Assembly (NCBI RefSeq): GCF_000426705.1
Contig: NZ_KE384556.1
Coordinates: 366,876-430,875, forward strand
Source: Spirochaeta cellobiosiphila DSM 17781
Lineage (GTDB): Bacteria; Spirochaetota; Spirochaetia; DSM-17781
Length of the DNA: 64,000 bases
Direction: 5' to 3'
Of this stretch, positions 1 to 10,585 are shown one piece after another (position 1 is the stretch's first letter; each line of letters opens with the position of its first letter). The notes under the pieces are model-generated. The model saw only the letters and a program-made list of their open reading frames with translations, did not search any database and was not told the origin of the DNA. Both the position numbers and the translations under genes were made by a program.

Positions 1-456
1 ACCATGATTAACATGTGCAGCTTTAAGAGTTCCTTCTGGATCAATAATAAAAGTACCTCTCCAAGCAACACCCTTTTCATCATCATAAATACCATAGGCA
101 GCACTAATCTCACCTGTTTTATCAGAGGCATGAGGATGCTCTAATCTACCTAAATCTTTACGGTCCTGCCATGCAAGATGAGAGAATACTGAGTCGCAAG
201 AACAAGCTACTAATTCAGCACCTAATTCCTTAAACTTAGGATATAGTTCATTAAACCTTTTGATTTCTGTCGGACAAACAAATGTGAAGTCTAAGGGATA
301 AAAATATAGAACAGTCCACTTGCCAGCAGCCTTGATCTCTTCTAGAGAAACCTTTCCAAAACGGTCAAGACCCTCCCCTTCTGCTAATACAGCTTCCATT
401 TCAAAGTTGGGAGCAGGTTTTCCAACCTTTGCTTCTGTGTAATATGCTTCAGACAT
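1..456 (-). CDS. ahpC: 2-Cys peroxiredoxin (AhpC family), C-terminus outside window
   Basis: The first 151 residues of a thiol peroxidase that reduces hydrogen peroxide and organic peroxides in the cytoplasm. The peroxidatic cysteine lies in the family motif FTFVCPTEI at about residue 61, followed by the usual SCDSVFSH and AWRGTFIIDP segments. The resolving cysteine would lie beyond the window edge, so the typical 2-Cys class is inferred from family knowledge. The start is ATG at 454-456, with a strong GGAGGA ribosome binding site just upstream. A perfect dyad at 480-498 overlaps the likely promoter and suggests PerR/Fur-type control. Confidence 0.93.
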   Translation of the reverse strand, partial: MSEAYYTEAKVGKPAPNFEMEAVLAEGEGLDRFGKVSLEEIKAAGKWTVLYFYPLDFTFVCPTEIKRFNELYPKFKELGAELVACSCDSVFSHLAWQDRKDLGRLEHPHASDKTGEISAAYGIYDDEKGVAWRGTFIIDPEGTLKAAHVNHG

Positions 457-479
457 TTACAGTTTTCCTCCATTTAGTT

Positions 480-498
480 AATAGTAATAATTACTATT
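480..498. promoter_or_regulatory. PerR/Fur-like operator upstream of ahpC
   Basis: A perfect 9-1-9 inverted repeat, AATAGTAAT-A-ATTACTATT. Its central 15 bases match the Bacillus PerR box (TTATAATNATTATAA) at most positions. On the ahpC strand it directly follows a GATAAA -10-like element, so a bound repressor would cover the transcription start. A Fur-family regulator is encoded at 36120-36605. The assignment to PerR is inference. Confidence 0.6.
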
Positions 499-567
499 TA
501 TCAAATAAATGAACTTTTGAAAAGGCTTTTTAGGAATTATTATTAATTATCATAAACTTTGTACTTC

Positions 568-596
568 TTTACCAGAGGAATAAAAAAGACTACACT
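568..596 (+). promoter_or_regulatory. Probable trmL promoter (leaderless arrangement)
   Basis: TTTACC (568-573), a 17-base spacer and TACACT (591-596). The ATG at 604 follows the -10 by 7 bases, so the transcript would start at or next to the start codon. No ribosome binding site is seen at a usable distance. Confidence 0.4.
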
Positions 597-603
597 AGCT
601 ACC

Positions 604-1116
604 ATGGCTCTTAACATTGTATTAGTGGAACCCGAGATCCCTCAAAACACGGGAAATATCGCAAGAACTTGTGCTGCCTTGGGGGTGACTCTTCATTTGA
701 TTGAACCCTTAGGATTTAAAATAGATGAAAAGCAAGTACGCAGGGCTGGATTGGATTATTGGCCTTATCTGACTTTACATACCTATCCTAATTTGGATGA
801 TTTTTTTGCCAAGAATCCAGGAATCTATTATATGGCCACAACTAAAGCTGAACATACTTATTCAGATCCCCAGTATAGCCAGGATCAAGATGTGTATTTA
901 ATGTTTGGTAAGGAAAGCGCTGGCTTACCTGAAGAATTGCTAGTACAACATAGACAAAATTGTGTAAGAATCCCTATGAAAGAAGTAGCAAGATCACTGA
1001 ATTTGTCTAATGCAGTAGCTATCATGTCCTATGAAGTTATGCGTCAATGGAACTTTCCTACCTTGGAAGAGGAAGGACAATTACATAGACTAAAGTGGAA
1101 TGACGAGGGTAAATAA
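604..1116 (+). CDS. trmL: tRNA (cytidine(34)-2'-O)-methyltransferase TrmL
   Basis: SPOUT-class RNA methyltransferase of 170 residues that 2'-O-methylates the wobble base of leucine tRNAs using S-adenosylmethionine. The N-terminus LNIVLVEPEIPQNTGNIAR and the C-terminal knot motifs FGKESAGL and SLNLSNAVAI are characteristic. An in-frame TTG at 559 would add 15 residues that do not look like the family. The ATG at 604 matches the usual N-terminus and fits a promoter ending 7 bases earlier. Its stop codon abuts the proC start, so the two are probably co-transcribed. Confidence 0.9.
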   Translation: MALNIVLVEPEIPQNTGNIARTCAALGVTLHLIEPLGFKIDEKQVRRAGLDYWPYLTLHTYPNLDDFFAKNPGIYYMATTKAEHTYSDPQYSQDQDVYLMFGKESAGLPEELLVQHRQNCVRIPMKEVARSLNLSNAVAIMSYEVMRQWNFPTLEEEGQLHRLKWNDEGK

Positions 1117-1911
1117 ATGATAAAAATTGGTGTAATCGGATTTGGCAATATGGGCGAAGCCCTAACAGCGGGTATGATTAAAAATCTGGACCCTTTTGAA
1201 CTTTTAGTATGTTCACGCAGTAAGCCATCAGTACAAAAAGCCAGTGAATCCTATAACGCAAAGATATATAGTGACCCTTGTGATTTAGTTGAGGCATCTG
1301 ACTTTATCATACTCAGTATTAAGCCCCAAGATATGATTCCCATGTTAGAAAAAATAAGCCCCTATTGTGACAATAAAAAGGGAATTATATCTGTCGCAGC
1401 AGGGATAAAATTATCTCTATTACGAGACTATATCAAAGAAGCCTCCCTAAGTCGCTTTATGCCCAATCTGGCAGCTAAAGTGGGCTCCAGCCCTGTTGCT
1501 GTATCCTTTCCTGATGATACAAATCAGAACTTTAAAGATAAAGCTCTAAGTTTTGCCAGTGCTGTTGGCAAAGCCTATGAGATGAAAGAAGAGCTAATAT
1601 CGGCTTTTATCGGAATATCCGGTTCAGGAATAGCCTACCTCTTTGATGTTATTCATGGCTTGGCTTTAGGTGGAACCAGAGAAGGTTTGGCATATAGCAA
1701 AAGTCTGGAAATTGTTTTAGACACTATGGAAGGAGCTGCAAAAGTTCTTAAATCTAATGAGGAAAATCCTGCAGCCATGTTAAGCAAAGTCACCTCTCCT
1801 GCTGGTACAACTATTGAAGGAGTCAAGGCCTTGGCAGAAGGTAAATTACAAGATACATTGATGGAAGCCGTTCACCGTGCTGCAACCAGATCAAGAGAAT
1901 TGGAAGGATAG
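1117..1911 (+). CDS. proC: Pyrroline-5-carboxylate reductase
   Basis: Last step of proline synthesis: NAD(P)H-dependent reduction of 1-pyrroline-5-carboxylate. At 264 residues it has the family length. The N-terminal Rossmann motif is GFGNMGEAL (residues about 8-16). The C-terminal dimerisation domain carries the signature around TSPAGTTIEG. The ATG directly follows the trmL stop, and the ribosome binding sequence (GACGAGGG) lies inside trmL, so translation is likely coupled. No other proline genes are nearby. Confidence 0.95.
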   Translation: MIKIGVIGFGNMGEALTAGMIKNLDPFELLVCSRSKPSVQKASESYNAKIYSDPCDLVEASDFIILSIKPQDMIPMLEKISPYCDNKKGIISVAAGIKLSLLRDYIKEASLSRFMPNLAAKVGSSPVAVSFPDDTNQNFKDKALSFASAVGKAYEMKEELISAFIGISGSGIAYLFDVIHGLALGGTREGLAYSKSLEIVLDTMEGAAKVLKSNEENPAAMLSKVTSPAGTTIEGVKALAEGKLQDTLMEAVHRAATRSRELEG

Positions 1912-1917
1912 AAAATT

Positions 1918-3189
1918 ATGCTGGATTTAAAATTTATAAAAGAAAATATTGATGCTGTAAAAGCCAATATACAAGCAAGAAACATGTCAGCAGATGCAGA
2001 CAAAGTTGTTGAATTATATGACAAACGAAATGATTCCCTTGGTAAAATCGAAGATCTCAGGCAACAACGGAACCAGAATGCCGCCAAAATGAAGCAAAAA
2101 CTATCAACTGAAGAGAGACAAGTCCTCATAGATCAAGGTAAAGAACTAAAAGAAATCATTGCCAAAGAAGAAGAAGCTCTAAACGAATTAGAATCAAAAC
2201 TTCAACAAGCAGCACGAATGATTCCAAACATGGCTCACCCAGAGGCCCCTGTGGGAAAAGAAGACAAAGATAATACAGAAATCAAAAGAGTAGGAACTAT
2301 ACCCGATTTTGATTTTACTCCTAAGGACCATGTAGAATTAGCAGAGGCCCTGGATATCATTGACTTTGAAACGGGAACTAAGGTATCTGGAACTAAATTC
2401 TATTACCTCAAAAACGAAGGGGCCCTCTTGGAAATGGCCCTGTCAAGATATGCCATGGATAAACTAAGACAAAAAGGTTTTACCCTAACCATTACCCCTG
2501 ATATTGCAAAAGAAGAAATCCTTGAAGGTATTGGTTTTAATCCCCGGGGAGAAGAAAGCAATATTTATCCTTTAGAAGGGACAGGGACTTGCCTCGTTGG
2601 GACTGCAGAAATCACCCTTGGAGGCTATTACTCTGATCAGATTGTAGACCTGACTAATGGCCCTATTCTCATGGCAGGCTTGAGTCATTGTTTTAGAAGA
2701 GAAGCTGGTGCAGCAGGTCAATATTCTAAAGGTCTTTACAGGGTTCACCAATTTAGTAAAGTGGAAATGTTCGTCCTTTGTAAACCTGAAGAATCTGATG
2801 CCCTGCATGAGACTTTAAGAGAAATCGAAGAAGAAATATTCTCTGATCTAGAAATTCCTTTTCGTGTCGTTGATACCTGTACAGGGGATTTAGGGGCACC
2901 CGCCTACAGAAAATATGATTTAGAAGCTTGGATGCCTGGAAGAGGAGAAAAGGGAGATTGGGGAGAAATAACATCTACCTCAAACTGTACAGACTACCAA
3001 AGTAGACGGTTAAAAGTACGTTACAAGGAAGATAAGAAAACAAAGTTCGTCCATATGTTAAATGGGACAGCAATAGCGATTAGTCGAGCGATTATTTCCG
3101 TCCTTGAAAATTGTCAGAATGCTGATGGATCGGTCTCTATTCCTACCAAATTACAGCCTTATACAGGTTTTGATAAGATAGCAAGATAA
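1918..3189 (+). CDS. serS: Seryl-tRNA synthetase
   Basis: Class II aminoacyl-tRNA synthetase of 423 residues that charges serine onto tRNA-Ser (and tRNA-Sec where present). Residues 1-110 form the tRNA-binding long coiled coil, rich in K, E and Q. The catalytic core shows motif 2 (CFRREAGAAGQ), the TSTSNCTDYQSRR segment and motif 3 (NGTAIAISR). It starts 6 bases after proC and its TAA overlaps the next ATG by one base, so trmL-proC-serS-HAD reads as one transcription unit. Confidence 0.97.
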   Translation: MLDLKFIKENIDAVKANIQARNMSADADKVVELYDKRNDSLGKIEDLRQQRNQNAAKMKQKLSTEERQVLIDQGKELKEIIAKEEEALNELESKLQQAARMIPNMAHPEAPVGKEDKDNTEIKRVGTIPDFDFTPKDHVELAEALDIIDFETGTKVSGTKFYYLKNEGALLEMALSRYAMDKLRQKGFTLTITPDIAKEEILEGIGFNPRGEESNIYPLEGTGTCLVGTAEITLGGYYSDQIVDLTNGPILMAGLSHCFRREAGAAGQYSKGLYRVHQFSKVEMFVLCKPEESDALHETLREIEEEIFSDLEIPFRVVDTCTGDLGAPAYRKYDLEAWMPGRGEKGDWGEITSTSNCTDYQSRRLKVRYKEDKKTKFVHMLNGTAIAISRAIISVLENCQNADGSVSIPTKLQPYTGFDKIAR

Positions 3190-3860
3190 TGAAATTGAAA
3201 TACAAAGCTATACTCATTGATCATGATGATACTGCGGTGGATTCCACACCGCATATTCATTATTTGGCTCATATAGAACAAATGAAACGCTTCAATAGAG
3301 AAGAACAGATACTTAGTCTTGATGAGTGGTTCCAAATAAACTATTCACCAGGATTAAGGCCATACTATGACAACATTCTAAAACTAACGGCTCAAGAAGA
3401 AGCACAATTTCATGAAGTATGGAGAGAGTTTACAACAAAACTTAATCCGCCCTTTTTCCCAGGTATACTTAACACCTTAAGTGAGGCCAGACAATTAGGA
3501 GCTAAAATCATTGTCGTGTCCCATTCAGAAGAAGATATCATTACAAGACATTACAAAGTGCAACAAGATATCCCGGGATTCTTACCTGATATGATTATCG
3601 GATGGACAGGTGATCGTTCTAAAAACAAACCCTATCCCTGGCCAGTTGAAAAAATTGAACAAGAATTTCTGATAGACCGGAACGAAATGATCATCATTGA
3701 TGATTTAAAACCTGGTATCGTTATGGCTCAAACAACAGGCATTGATAGCTTTGGTGTAGGATGGAGCCATAAGATTCCCGAACTGATGGAAGACATGCAT
3801 ACTTCAGCCACCTATTATGGGCAAAGTATTGAGGAGCTACGGTCAGTACTATTTAATTAG
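3189..3860 (+). CDS. HAD-superfamily hydrolase, phosphoglycolate-phosphatase-like
   Basis: A 223-residue phosphatase of the haloacid dehalogenase fold. The nucleophile motif is [10 protein letters not shown] (residues about 9-19). Motif II is IVVSHS, the motif III lysine lies around NKPYPWP, and motif IV is IIIDD. The alpha-helical cap follows motif I, as in subfamily I. The substrate cannot be told from sequence. Start and serS stop overlap as TAATG. The last 8 bases overlap the end of the convergent chemoreceptor gene. Confidence 0.8.
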   Translation: MKLKYKAILIDHDDTAVDSTPHIHYLAHIEQMKRFNREEQILSLDEWFQINYSPGLRPYYDNILKLTAQEEAQFHEVWREFTTKLNPPFFPGILNTLSEARQLGAKIIVVSHSEEDIITRHYKVQQDIPGFLPDMIIGWTGDRSKNKPYPWPVEKIEQEFLIDRNEMIIIDDLKPGIVMAQTTGIDSFGVGWSHKIPELMEDMHTSATYYGQSIEELRSVLFN

Positions 3861-5841
3861 TTGTGGCAGACTTAAGTGCCCTGACTGTATCAGCATTATT
3901 ATCTACAAGTTTCTGCAATTCCTGAAAAAAGTCTTCAAAAGCTTTTACAGATTCATTTTGTTCATCCATTTTTGTTTTAATAATCTTTGTGGCTTTAGCT
4001 AAAGAATCAGAGTTGGCAAGAACAGAACTTGATTGGCCTCTTTGATTATCCATTCGTTCTAAAACATCACGGGTCAAATCAAGAAGTTTTTCCATCGCTG
4101 ACTGTATATCTCTACTTCCCTGACTCTGTTCTTCCATTGCCATGGATATAGAAGTATTAATGGATGTCATCTTCTCAACCCCCTCTCTTATGGAAGAAAA
4201 CATATGCAGGGCATTCTCTGTTTTCGTCAGTCCGGAGGCGGCACGACTATTCATATCTTTAATCATTTGATTCATTTTCTTAGCAGCCGTACTAGATTCT
4301 TCTGCAAGATTACGAACCTCAGTAGCAACCACAGCAAATCCTCGTCCCAAATCGCCCGCATGGGCGGCTTCAATGGCAGCATTCATAGCCAATAAGTTAG
4401 TTTGAGCCGCCAATTTTGATACCTGAGATATACTTGTTGTGACTTGATTAGAGAACTCCGCAATAGATTGGATTTCCTGTAACAAATCTTTCATAGCTCC
4501 TTCACCAGCATAGGACTGATTCTGTAAATCCTGGGTTTGATTGGCCGCTTCTTCAGAACTATTGGTTACAGATCCAATGCTAGCAGTCATTTCTTCTATA
4601 GCTGCAGAGGAGTCTTCAACAGCCTTGCTTTGGGTTCTCAAGTTCTCATCTGATTCCTCTATTTCAGATACCAGTTTATTTATATTGGTGCTAGTTTCTT
4701 CTATAGCATTATTTTGATGAGTTACTGATTCACTTACTTCATAGGCTGTCTGCCCCAAACGTTGTTTAATCTTAAGAGCCTGAGATCCCATTGCCGTAAG
4801 GTTTGACGACATCACTTCAATGGAATTGGCCGTATCTTTTATTGTTTGGAATAATCCTTTCTGCCCCACGAGAAAGGTATTAATCCAATGGATGGTTTGC
4901 CCTATCTCATCTGATTCAGTGATGGGTAATTGATGAGTATTCAAGATAGATCCCGAAGCCAAAGCTTCCATATTTTCATTTATAAATTTCAATCTTTGAG
5001 AAGTGGGAACCTGTTCCATTCGAAACATTACCCAACCTAATAACAAAATGATGACACTCAAGATGCCCATCTTAAGATAGAACTCTACCATTCGACCATG
5101 GATATAGGGATCACTCAGACTGAGGGTAATATTTTGTCCACTAATAACTTTCGACCATGTATCATAACGATAGTCCTGCATTTCAGAAGCAGCAGAGACA
5201 GCATCAACTTTGGCAGGAGCTAGTAATTCTTCTTTTAAATATCCTAAACCTGCAGAACTAATTAAGGTGACACTGAAATAAAATAAGGTAAAAGCGGCCA
5301 GATATTGCCGTCTGGACCAAATATTCCGACTAGAATTAAGTAAATATACTTTACGTGAAGCTTTAAAAGGGAACAGGATTCTTTCAGCTATTCTCATTTG
5401 AATCACAGTTACCAAAAGCCCCATAGAGGTAGAGTCAAGAAAATCAGTAATTATGTCAAAAAGAGACAGTTCCTGATGAGCTAAGACATTTTTAATAACA
5501 TTTATCATCAATGGTGCAACAAAGAGTGTAAATACATTACCTAATAAGAATAAAAGGAAAAGTCCACTTAGCTCCTTGTCTGTTTGTTTTGTTTGCTCCA
5601 AATCAGGTTGTTGTCCTGATTTTATAAGGCGGTCTTCACGAACTATATTTTTTGTTTTGATTACCAGGATCACTAATAAAGCAATAATGAGAAGGGAGAT
5701 AGTACCAAGGTACATGCCTAATCCATTGATCACAGTGGTATAATCTCTTTGGACATAGAAAACACCGAAAAGCCAAAGCAATAGGGCTCCTACTAGATCT
5801 ACAATGACAAAATTAAGCAATAGTTTGCTTCGTATGGACAT
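3853..5841 (-). CDS. Methyl-accepting chemotaxis protein with a multi-pass membrane sensor
   Basis: Chemoreceptor of 662 residues. The highly conserved cytoplasmic hairpin tip is clear (about residues 480-515, with [15 protein letters not shown] and [18 protein letters not shown]). Unlike standard receptors it has no large periplasmic ligand domain. I count six hydrophobic segments, at about residues 7-27, 44-63, 92-115, 130-150, 179-199 and 252-272, before a HAMP-like linker. The input may therefore be sensed in or near the membrane. The C-terminus lacks a CheR-docking pentapeptide. It is a single gene, convergent with the HAD gene. Confidence 0.88.
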   Translation of the reverse strand: MSIRSKLLLNFVIVDLVGALLLWLFGVFYVQRDYTTVINGLGMYLGTISLLIIALLVILVIKTKNIVREDRLIKSGQQPDLEQTKQTDKELSGLFLLFLLGNVFTLFVAPLMINVIKNVLAHQELSLFDIITDFLDSTSMGLLVTVIQMRIAERILFPFKASRKVYLLNSSRNIWSRRQYLAAFTLFYFSVTLISSAGLGYLKEELLAPAKVDAVSAASEMQDYRYDTWSKVISGQNITLSLSDPYIHGRMVEFYLKMGILSVIILLLGWVMFRMEQVPTSQRLKFINENMEALASGSILNTHQLPITESDEIGQTIHWINTFLVGQKGLFQTIKDTANSIEVMSSNLTAMGSQALKIKQRLGQTAYEVSESVTHQNNAIEETSTNINKLVSEIEESDENLRTQSKAVEDSSAAIEEMTASIGSVTNSSEEAANQTQDLQNQSYAGEGAMKDLLQEIQSIAEFSNQVTTSISQVSKLAAQTNLLAMNAAIEAAHAGDLGRGFAVVATEVRNLAEESSTAAKKMNQMIKDMNSRAASGLTKTENALHMFSSIREGVEKMTSINTSISMAMEEQSQGSRDIQSAMEKLLDLTRDVLERMDNQRGQSSSVLANSDSLAKATKIIKTKMDEQNESVKAFEDFFQELQKLVDNNADTVRALKSATTN

Positions 5842-6123
5842 TTAGCACTCCTAATATCTTGATTATATTAAATATTTTATAATTTTGCTGAAAACTTTGC
5901 TTTATTATATGTTATTCCTGTATACAATTCATACACAATAGTGAATATATTAATATAAAAATCAACAAATAACATATGAATGACACTATCTACAAAGAAC
6001 CTGGGCTGGCATTAACATAAGGTTATGAGATTGTCTTAGCTATGGTTTGTCCTACAGGAAAAGCCATATTTATTGTGATTACTGATTTAAATGACGGGGT
6101 AGATGAAACTCGTGAACAGAGGC

Positions 6124-7002
6124 CTATTTGTTTGCCTCACAAAAATCCACAAATTCATTTATAAACTCTAAAGGACACTCGGAAGTCCATACAAAGTACA
6201 TGTTTCGATAGAGAGGTCCAAAAGCAAAAGGTATAGAAATTATAGAATTATTATCCAATTCTTGTTCTACAGCTCTTGTAGACATTATAGAGTACCCAAG
6301 ACCAGCAGCAACTAATGACTTGATAGCCCCTAGACTTGCAATCTCCATAACTCCTTGAGAAGCGCCTAAATCTATGTTATTTCTTTTGCAATAAGAATCC
6401 CAATAATACCTGGTTCCTGACCCTTTTTCTCTCAGAATAAGTTTTGCAGAGGACAAAAAGGCTTTGTTAACTGACTGAGGTAAAGATATTTGTGTAGAGG
6501 AAATGAATACCATTTCATCCTTCAAGAAAAGTCGGCTTTGGTATTTTTCTTGGGAATAAGGTCCTTCTACGATAGCTAAATCAATTTCTCTACGATCCAG
6601 TTTTTCCAAAATATTAATAGTATTATCGATTTGTATGGTCAGATCTAGACTAGGAAACTCCTTCCTATACAACCCAAGATAATGAGGAAGTATATATTCT
6701 CCAATAGTTAGGGTGGCACCCATACGATAGCTTTTGTGCCCATATTTCAAACTTTTCAAGTCATGCTTATAACGATCGAACAGAACCTGGCCCTTAAGAG
6801 CATATTCATGAAGTAGCTTACCAGCATCATTGAGAACGAGTTTTCTACCTTGATGATTAAATAATGTCACCCCATATAATTCTTCAATGGCCTTGATATG
6901 TTGTGAGACAGCGGGCTGGGTCAAACCTAATTCAATAGAAGCCTTATGCAGGGTCCCTTGTTCAACAACTGTTAAAAACGTAACAATTCGATAATCTAAC
7001 AT
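6124..7002 (-). CDS. LysR-family transcriptional regulator (CysB/YeiE-like)
   Basis: N-terminal winged helix-turn-helix (about residues 5-62, with GLTQPAVSQHIKAIEE) followed by a periplasmic-binding-protein-like effector domain, about 292 residues in all. It is divergent from a YeiH-type transporter 96 bp away. This is the classic arrangement of a LysR regulator and its target, as with yeiE/yeiH. The start is taken at ATG 7002 (MLDYRIVTF, the family N-terminus) rather than TTG 7020. TAGAAT lies 7 bases upstream of this ATG and no ribosome binding site is seen, which suggests a leaderless start. The effector is unknown. Confidence 0.85.
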   Translation of the reverse strand: MLDYRIVTFLTVVEQGTLHKASIELGLTQPAVSQHIKAIEELYGVTLFNHQGRKLVLNDAGKLLHEYALKGQVLFDRYKHDLKSLKYGHKSYRMGATLTIGEYILPHYLGLYRKEFPSLDLTIQIDNTINILEKLDRREIDLAIVEGPYSQEKYQSRLFLKDEMVFISSTQISLPQSVNKAFLSSAKLILREKGSGTRYYWDSYCKRNNIDLGASQGVMEIASLGAIKSLVAAGLGYSIMSTRAVEQELDNNSIISIPFAFGPLYRNMYFVWTSECPLEFINEFVDFCEANK

Positions 7003-7098
7003 ATAAGATATTCTAAACAATTATGAAGATAATATAAATATTCTTTATTCTTCAAACAGGATAAACTCCTCACATATTATTAGTTGAGGAGATAGTCC

Positions 7099-8091
7099 AT
7101 GACATTAAGAAAGTCAATTCCAGGATTAATCTATTGCTTAATCCTAGGTGTCATAGCCTACTTTTTGGGAAAAGTACTCCCCCTTGGAGGAGTTACCATT
7201 GCCCTATTATTAGGAATTGCAATAAGTAACTTAGTTAAATTACCAGAAAAGGTTAAACCAGGTATCGTATATAGTGAGAAGAAGCTTTTAACCCTAGCTA
7301 TTGCTCTATTAGGATTTAACCTAAATTACAGCCTACTTCAATCTCTTGGTTTGAAGTTCTTAATATTTATCCTATTGGGTGTGGTTGTTACCATCTCTTT
7401 AGGACTGATTTGGGGAAGGATATTTAAATTACCCAAAGAACTATCTTTATTACTGGGAATAGGTAATGCCGTTTGTGGAAGCTCAGCCATAGCCACTGCT
7501 CAATCCGTCATCCATAGTGATGAAGAAAATGTAGGTCTATCTCTGGCTACCATCAACTTATTAGGGACCATAGGTATATTTATTTTACCCCTTATAGCCT
7601 CTCTTATTCCTCATTTGGATTTTAGTCAGAAAGGGTTACTTATTGGGAACACCCTTCAAGCAGTGGGACAAGTGACAGCCGCAGGTTTTACCTTGGGTAA
7701 AGAGACTGGAGATACAGCAACACTTGTTAAAATGGGACGTATCTTATTATTAACTCCTCTTGCATTGATCCTTACGATTGTGTTTAGCGGTAAGAATCAG
7801 AGCACGACCCCTAGAAAAGGCAATATTTTGAGCTTCATAAAAGTACCTCCTTATATCATAGCCTTCCTTATCTTTTCATTAGCTAATACTTTTTTCCAAT
7901 TGCCCGAATTACTAACGAAATCGACGGCATTCCTAAGTGAAAGTCTTTTGATCATAGCGATGTCGGGAATAGGTTCTAGAATCTCTTTTAAAGGAATTAT
8001 GCAAGAAGGATATCAAGCTTTTTTAACAGGTTTACTTATTTGGTGCTGCCAGATTGGTTTCAGTGTTTTCTTGATAACACAGTTTATATAA
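7099..8091 (+). CDS. YeiH-family putative sulfate exporter (UPF0324)
   Basis: Integral membrane protein of 330 residues with about ten hydrophobic segments. The family signature is around GIGNAVCGSSAIATAQ (about residues 127-142), with the repeat-related GNTLQAVGQVTAAG near residue 195. The family is annotated as a putative sulfate exporter, but direct evidence for the substrate is thin. A GAGGAGA ribosome binding site precedes the ATG. The adjacent LysR protein is the probable regulator. Confidence 0.85.
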   Translation: MTLRKSIPGLIYCLILGVIAYFLGKVLPLGGVTIALLLGIAISNLVKLPEKVKPGIVYSEKKLLTLAIALLGFNLNYSLLQSLGLKFLIFILLGVVVTISLGLIWGRIFKLPKELSLLLGIGNAVCGSSAIATAQSVIHSDEENVGLSLATINLLGTIGIFILPLIASLIPHLDFSQKGLLIGNTLQAVGQVTAAGFTLGKETGDTATLVKMGRILLLTPLALILTIVFSGKNQSTTPRKGNILSFIKVPPYIIAFLIFSLANTFFQLPELLTKSTAFLSESLLIIAMSGIGSRISFKGIMQEGYQAFLTGLLIWCCQIGFSVFLITQFI

Positions 8092-8107
8092 TCTCCTATT
8101 AGAAAAG

Positions 8108-8138
8108 AAGGCCAAGCAGCTTTATGCTCCTTGGCCTT
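8108..8138. terminator. Bidirectional terminator between the yeiH-like gene and cellobiose phosphorylase
   Basis: AAGGCCAAG (8108-8116) pairs with CTTGGCCTT (8130-8138). The stem continues after one mismatch as AGC/GCT around a TTTAT loop. A T-rich tract follows on the + strand and the mirror A-rich tract precedes it, so it can serve both convergent genes. Confidence 0.8.
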
Positions 8139-8146
8139 TATATTAA

Positions 8147-10585
8147 CTAAAGGTTAATGGCGACTTGATGAGTTCCGTTGTATTTTTCAAAGGGAATTAA
8201 TACAGAACCATCAGAATCTACAGTTAGGTTGTCAGCTCCTATCTGGGCAGACTTAACACCTTTTCCACTTCCAGAGATAACAATGTTATACTCACTACCC
8301 CGGAACTTTCTTGTTATTTTGATAGTTCCCAATTGTTTAGGTAAGCAAGGATTAATTCTAAGGCCGTCATAATCTGGCTGTACACCTAGAATATACTGAG
8401 TAATCGCATAATAATTCCAAGCTGCTGTTCCAGTTAACCAAGAGTTCTTAGCTTCTCCCGGTTTAAAAGCATCTTTACCTGCTATCATTTGACAATAGAC
8501 ATATGGTTCTACACGGTGTAGATCACTAATTTCTTCCAAATAGGAAGGAGCAATCTTAGACCAATATTCAAAAGCCCGATCTCCACGACCTATCTTCGTT
8601 TCACCTATCATAATCCAGGGATTATTATGGCAGAAGATACCAGCATTTTCTTTATACCCTGCAGGATATGTTGAGATCTCACCATACTCTATGTAGTATT
8701 TTGTAAAAGCCGGATTATTGAGGACTATCCCATATTCACAATCCAATCGTTCTTTGACCGAATCCAAAGCCGTTTCACAGTAGCCATCGTCTTTTCCAAT
8801 CTCTGCCATCGTACAGAAGCCCTGGGATTCAATAAAAATCTTACCTTCTTCATTCTCATCAGAACCTACTTTATTACCAAAATAATCATAAGCCCTTAAG
8901 AACCATTTGCCGTCCCAACCATGTTCCAGAACAGCAGTTTCCATGTTTTTAATAGCTTCGGCAGCCTTGGTTGCCAAATCACCCTTTCCTAAGCGTCGAC
9001 AAAGAACTTCATATTCCTTTCCATATAACACAAATAATCCTGCAATCATCAGAGATTCTGCTGTATTACCTACTTTGTTTCCTGTTGTTTGGAAAGACTC
9101 ATTAGGATCATTACTAAAACAATTTAAATTAAGACAATCATTCCAGTCAGCCCTTCCAATTAATGGTAAGCCATGAGGACCAAGATGATTAATCACATGA
9201 TTAAAACTTGCTGTTAAGTGATCAAAGTGACTTTTGGCTTTACTTTCATCATTATCAAAAGGAACGACTTCATCCAAGATGGAGAAATCACCAGTTTCTT
9301 TTATATAAGTTACTGTTGATAAGATAAGCCAAAGAGGATCATCATTGAAATTACCACCAAGAATGTCATTTCCCCGTTTTGTTAAGGGTTGATATTGATG
9401 ATAAGCGGAGCCATCTTCCAGCTGAGTGGCAGCAATGTCTAAAATACGCTCTTTTGCTCTATCAGGACATTGATGAACAAATCCAATAAGATCCTGGTTA
9501 GAATCACGGAAGCCCATTCCCCGACCAATTCCAGTTTCGAAGAAAGAAGCTGAACGACTCATATTAAAAGTAACCATACATTGATATTGGTTCCATATAT
9601 TTACCATTCTATCTAATCGATCATCACTAGACTGAATTGTGTACCGGCCCAATAAATCATCCCAGTATTCACGAAGATCGTTAAAGGCCTTATCTACTTT
9701 TTCTACCGTATCAAATTGGGCCATCATAGACTTGGCCTTTGTTTTATTAATAACTAACTTGGATTCCCATTTGTTATCTTCTTCCATTTCTACATAACCA
9801 AGTAAAAAGATAAAATCTTTACTTTCACCCGGCTTTAATTCAACTTCCAAGTAATGGGATGCGATAGGAGACCAACCATGAGCAATAGAGTTGCCAGGTT
9901 TACCTGCTTCTACAACCTGTGGCTTATCGAACCCATTATAGAGTCCCATAAAAGTTTCTCTGTCAGTATCAAAGCCTTGAATATCCTGATTAACAGAATA
10001 AAAAGCATAATGATTTCTTCGCTCTTTATATTCTGTCTTATGATAAATAGTGGAATCTTCAACCTCTACTTCTCCAGTAGACAAATTTCGCTGAAGGTTA
10101 TTCATATCATCTTCCGCATTCCACAAACACCATTCTGCAAAACTAAATACCTTAATAGTCTTTGTTTTAGTTCCTTTATTTTTAAGTGTGAGTTTTTGCA
10201 CTTCACCCCAAAAATCATTTGGAATAAAAAATAAGAGATCTGAAACTATATCGTTTTTCTCAGAGACAAACCTCGTATAGCTCATACCATGACGACATTC
10301 ATAATGGTCGAGCTCTGTTTTAGAAGGTTTCCATCCTGGATTCCATTGCGTCTCACCATCTTTGATGTAAAAATATCGACCACCAACATCCATAGGTACA
10401 TTGTTATATCGATATCGTGTTAAACGTCGAAATTTAGCGTCTCGATAAAAAGTATACCCTCCAGCTGTATTAGATATGAGGCCAAAGAAATCCTGATTCC
10501 CTAAATAATTTATCCATGGATAGGGTGTTTCCGGGGTCGTAATGACATACTCCCTTTTATCATCATCAAAATATCCAAACTGCAT
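8147..10585 (-). CDS. Cellobiose phosphorylase (GH94)
   Basis: Intracellular enzyme of 812 residues that splits cellobiose with phosphate into glucose 1-phosphate and glucose, saving one ATP. The sequence follows the clostridial cellobiose phosphorylases over its whole length, with the same size and N-terminus ([14 protein letters not shown]). It has the [14 protein letters not shown] segment and the catalytic-acid region [10 protein letters not shown] (about residues 485-495). There is no signal peptide, so cellobiose must be imported, and no transporter is present in the window. It is divergent from the ROK regulator at 10755 with a 169-bp shared region. Confidence 0.95.
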   Translation of the reverse strand: MQFGYFDDDKREYVITTPETPYPWINYLGNQDFFGLISNTAGGYTFYRDAKFRRLTRYRYNNVPMDVGGRYFYIKDGETQWNPGWKPSKTELDHYECRHGMSYTRFVSEKNDIVSDLLFFIPNDFWGEVQKLTLKNKGTKTKTIKVFSFAEWCLWNAEDDMNNLQRNLSTGEVEVEDSTIYHKTEYKERRNHYAFYSVNQDIQGFDTDRETFMGLYNGFDKPQVVEAGKPGNSIAHGWSPIASHYLEVELKPGESKDFIFLLGYVEMEEDNKWESKLVINKTKAKSMMAQFDTVEKVDKAFNDLREYWDDLLGRYTIQSSDDRLDRMVNIWNQYQCMVTFNMSRSASFFETGIGRGMGFRDSNQDLIGFVHQCPDRAKERILDIAATQLEDGSAYHQYQPLTKRGNDILGGNFNDDPLWLILSTVTYIKETGDFSILDEVVPFDNDESKAKSHFDHLTASFNHVINHLGPHGLPLIGRADWNDCLNLNCFSNDPNESFQTTGNKVGNTAESLMIAGLFVLYGKEYEVLCRRLGKGDLATKAAEAIKNMETAVLEHGWDGKWFLRAYDYFGNKVGSDENEEGKIFIESQGFCTMAEIGKDDGYCETALDSVKERLDCEYGIVLNNPAFTKYYIEYGEISTYPAGYKENAGIFCHNNPWIMIGETKIGRGDRAFEYWSKIAPSYLEEISDLHRVEPYVYCQMIAGKDAFKPGEAKNSWLTGTAAWNYYAITQYILGVQPDYDGLRINPCLPKQLGTIKITRKFRGSEYNIVISGSGKGVKSAQIGADNLTVDSDGSVLIPFEKYNGTHQVAINL

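Noticed and set aside
5842-6123. Possible decayed gene upstream of the LysR gene
   Set aside because: One frame runs from ATG 5976 to 6162 with a single TAA at 6018. The translation (for example VCPTGKAIFIVITDLNDG) looks protein-like but matches nothing I know and overlaps the LysR gene end. The support is too weak for a pseudogene call. Otherwise this 282-bp spacer shows only A+T-rich sequence.
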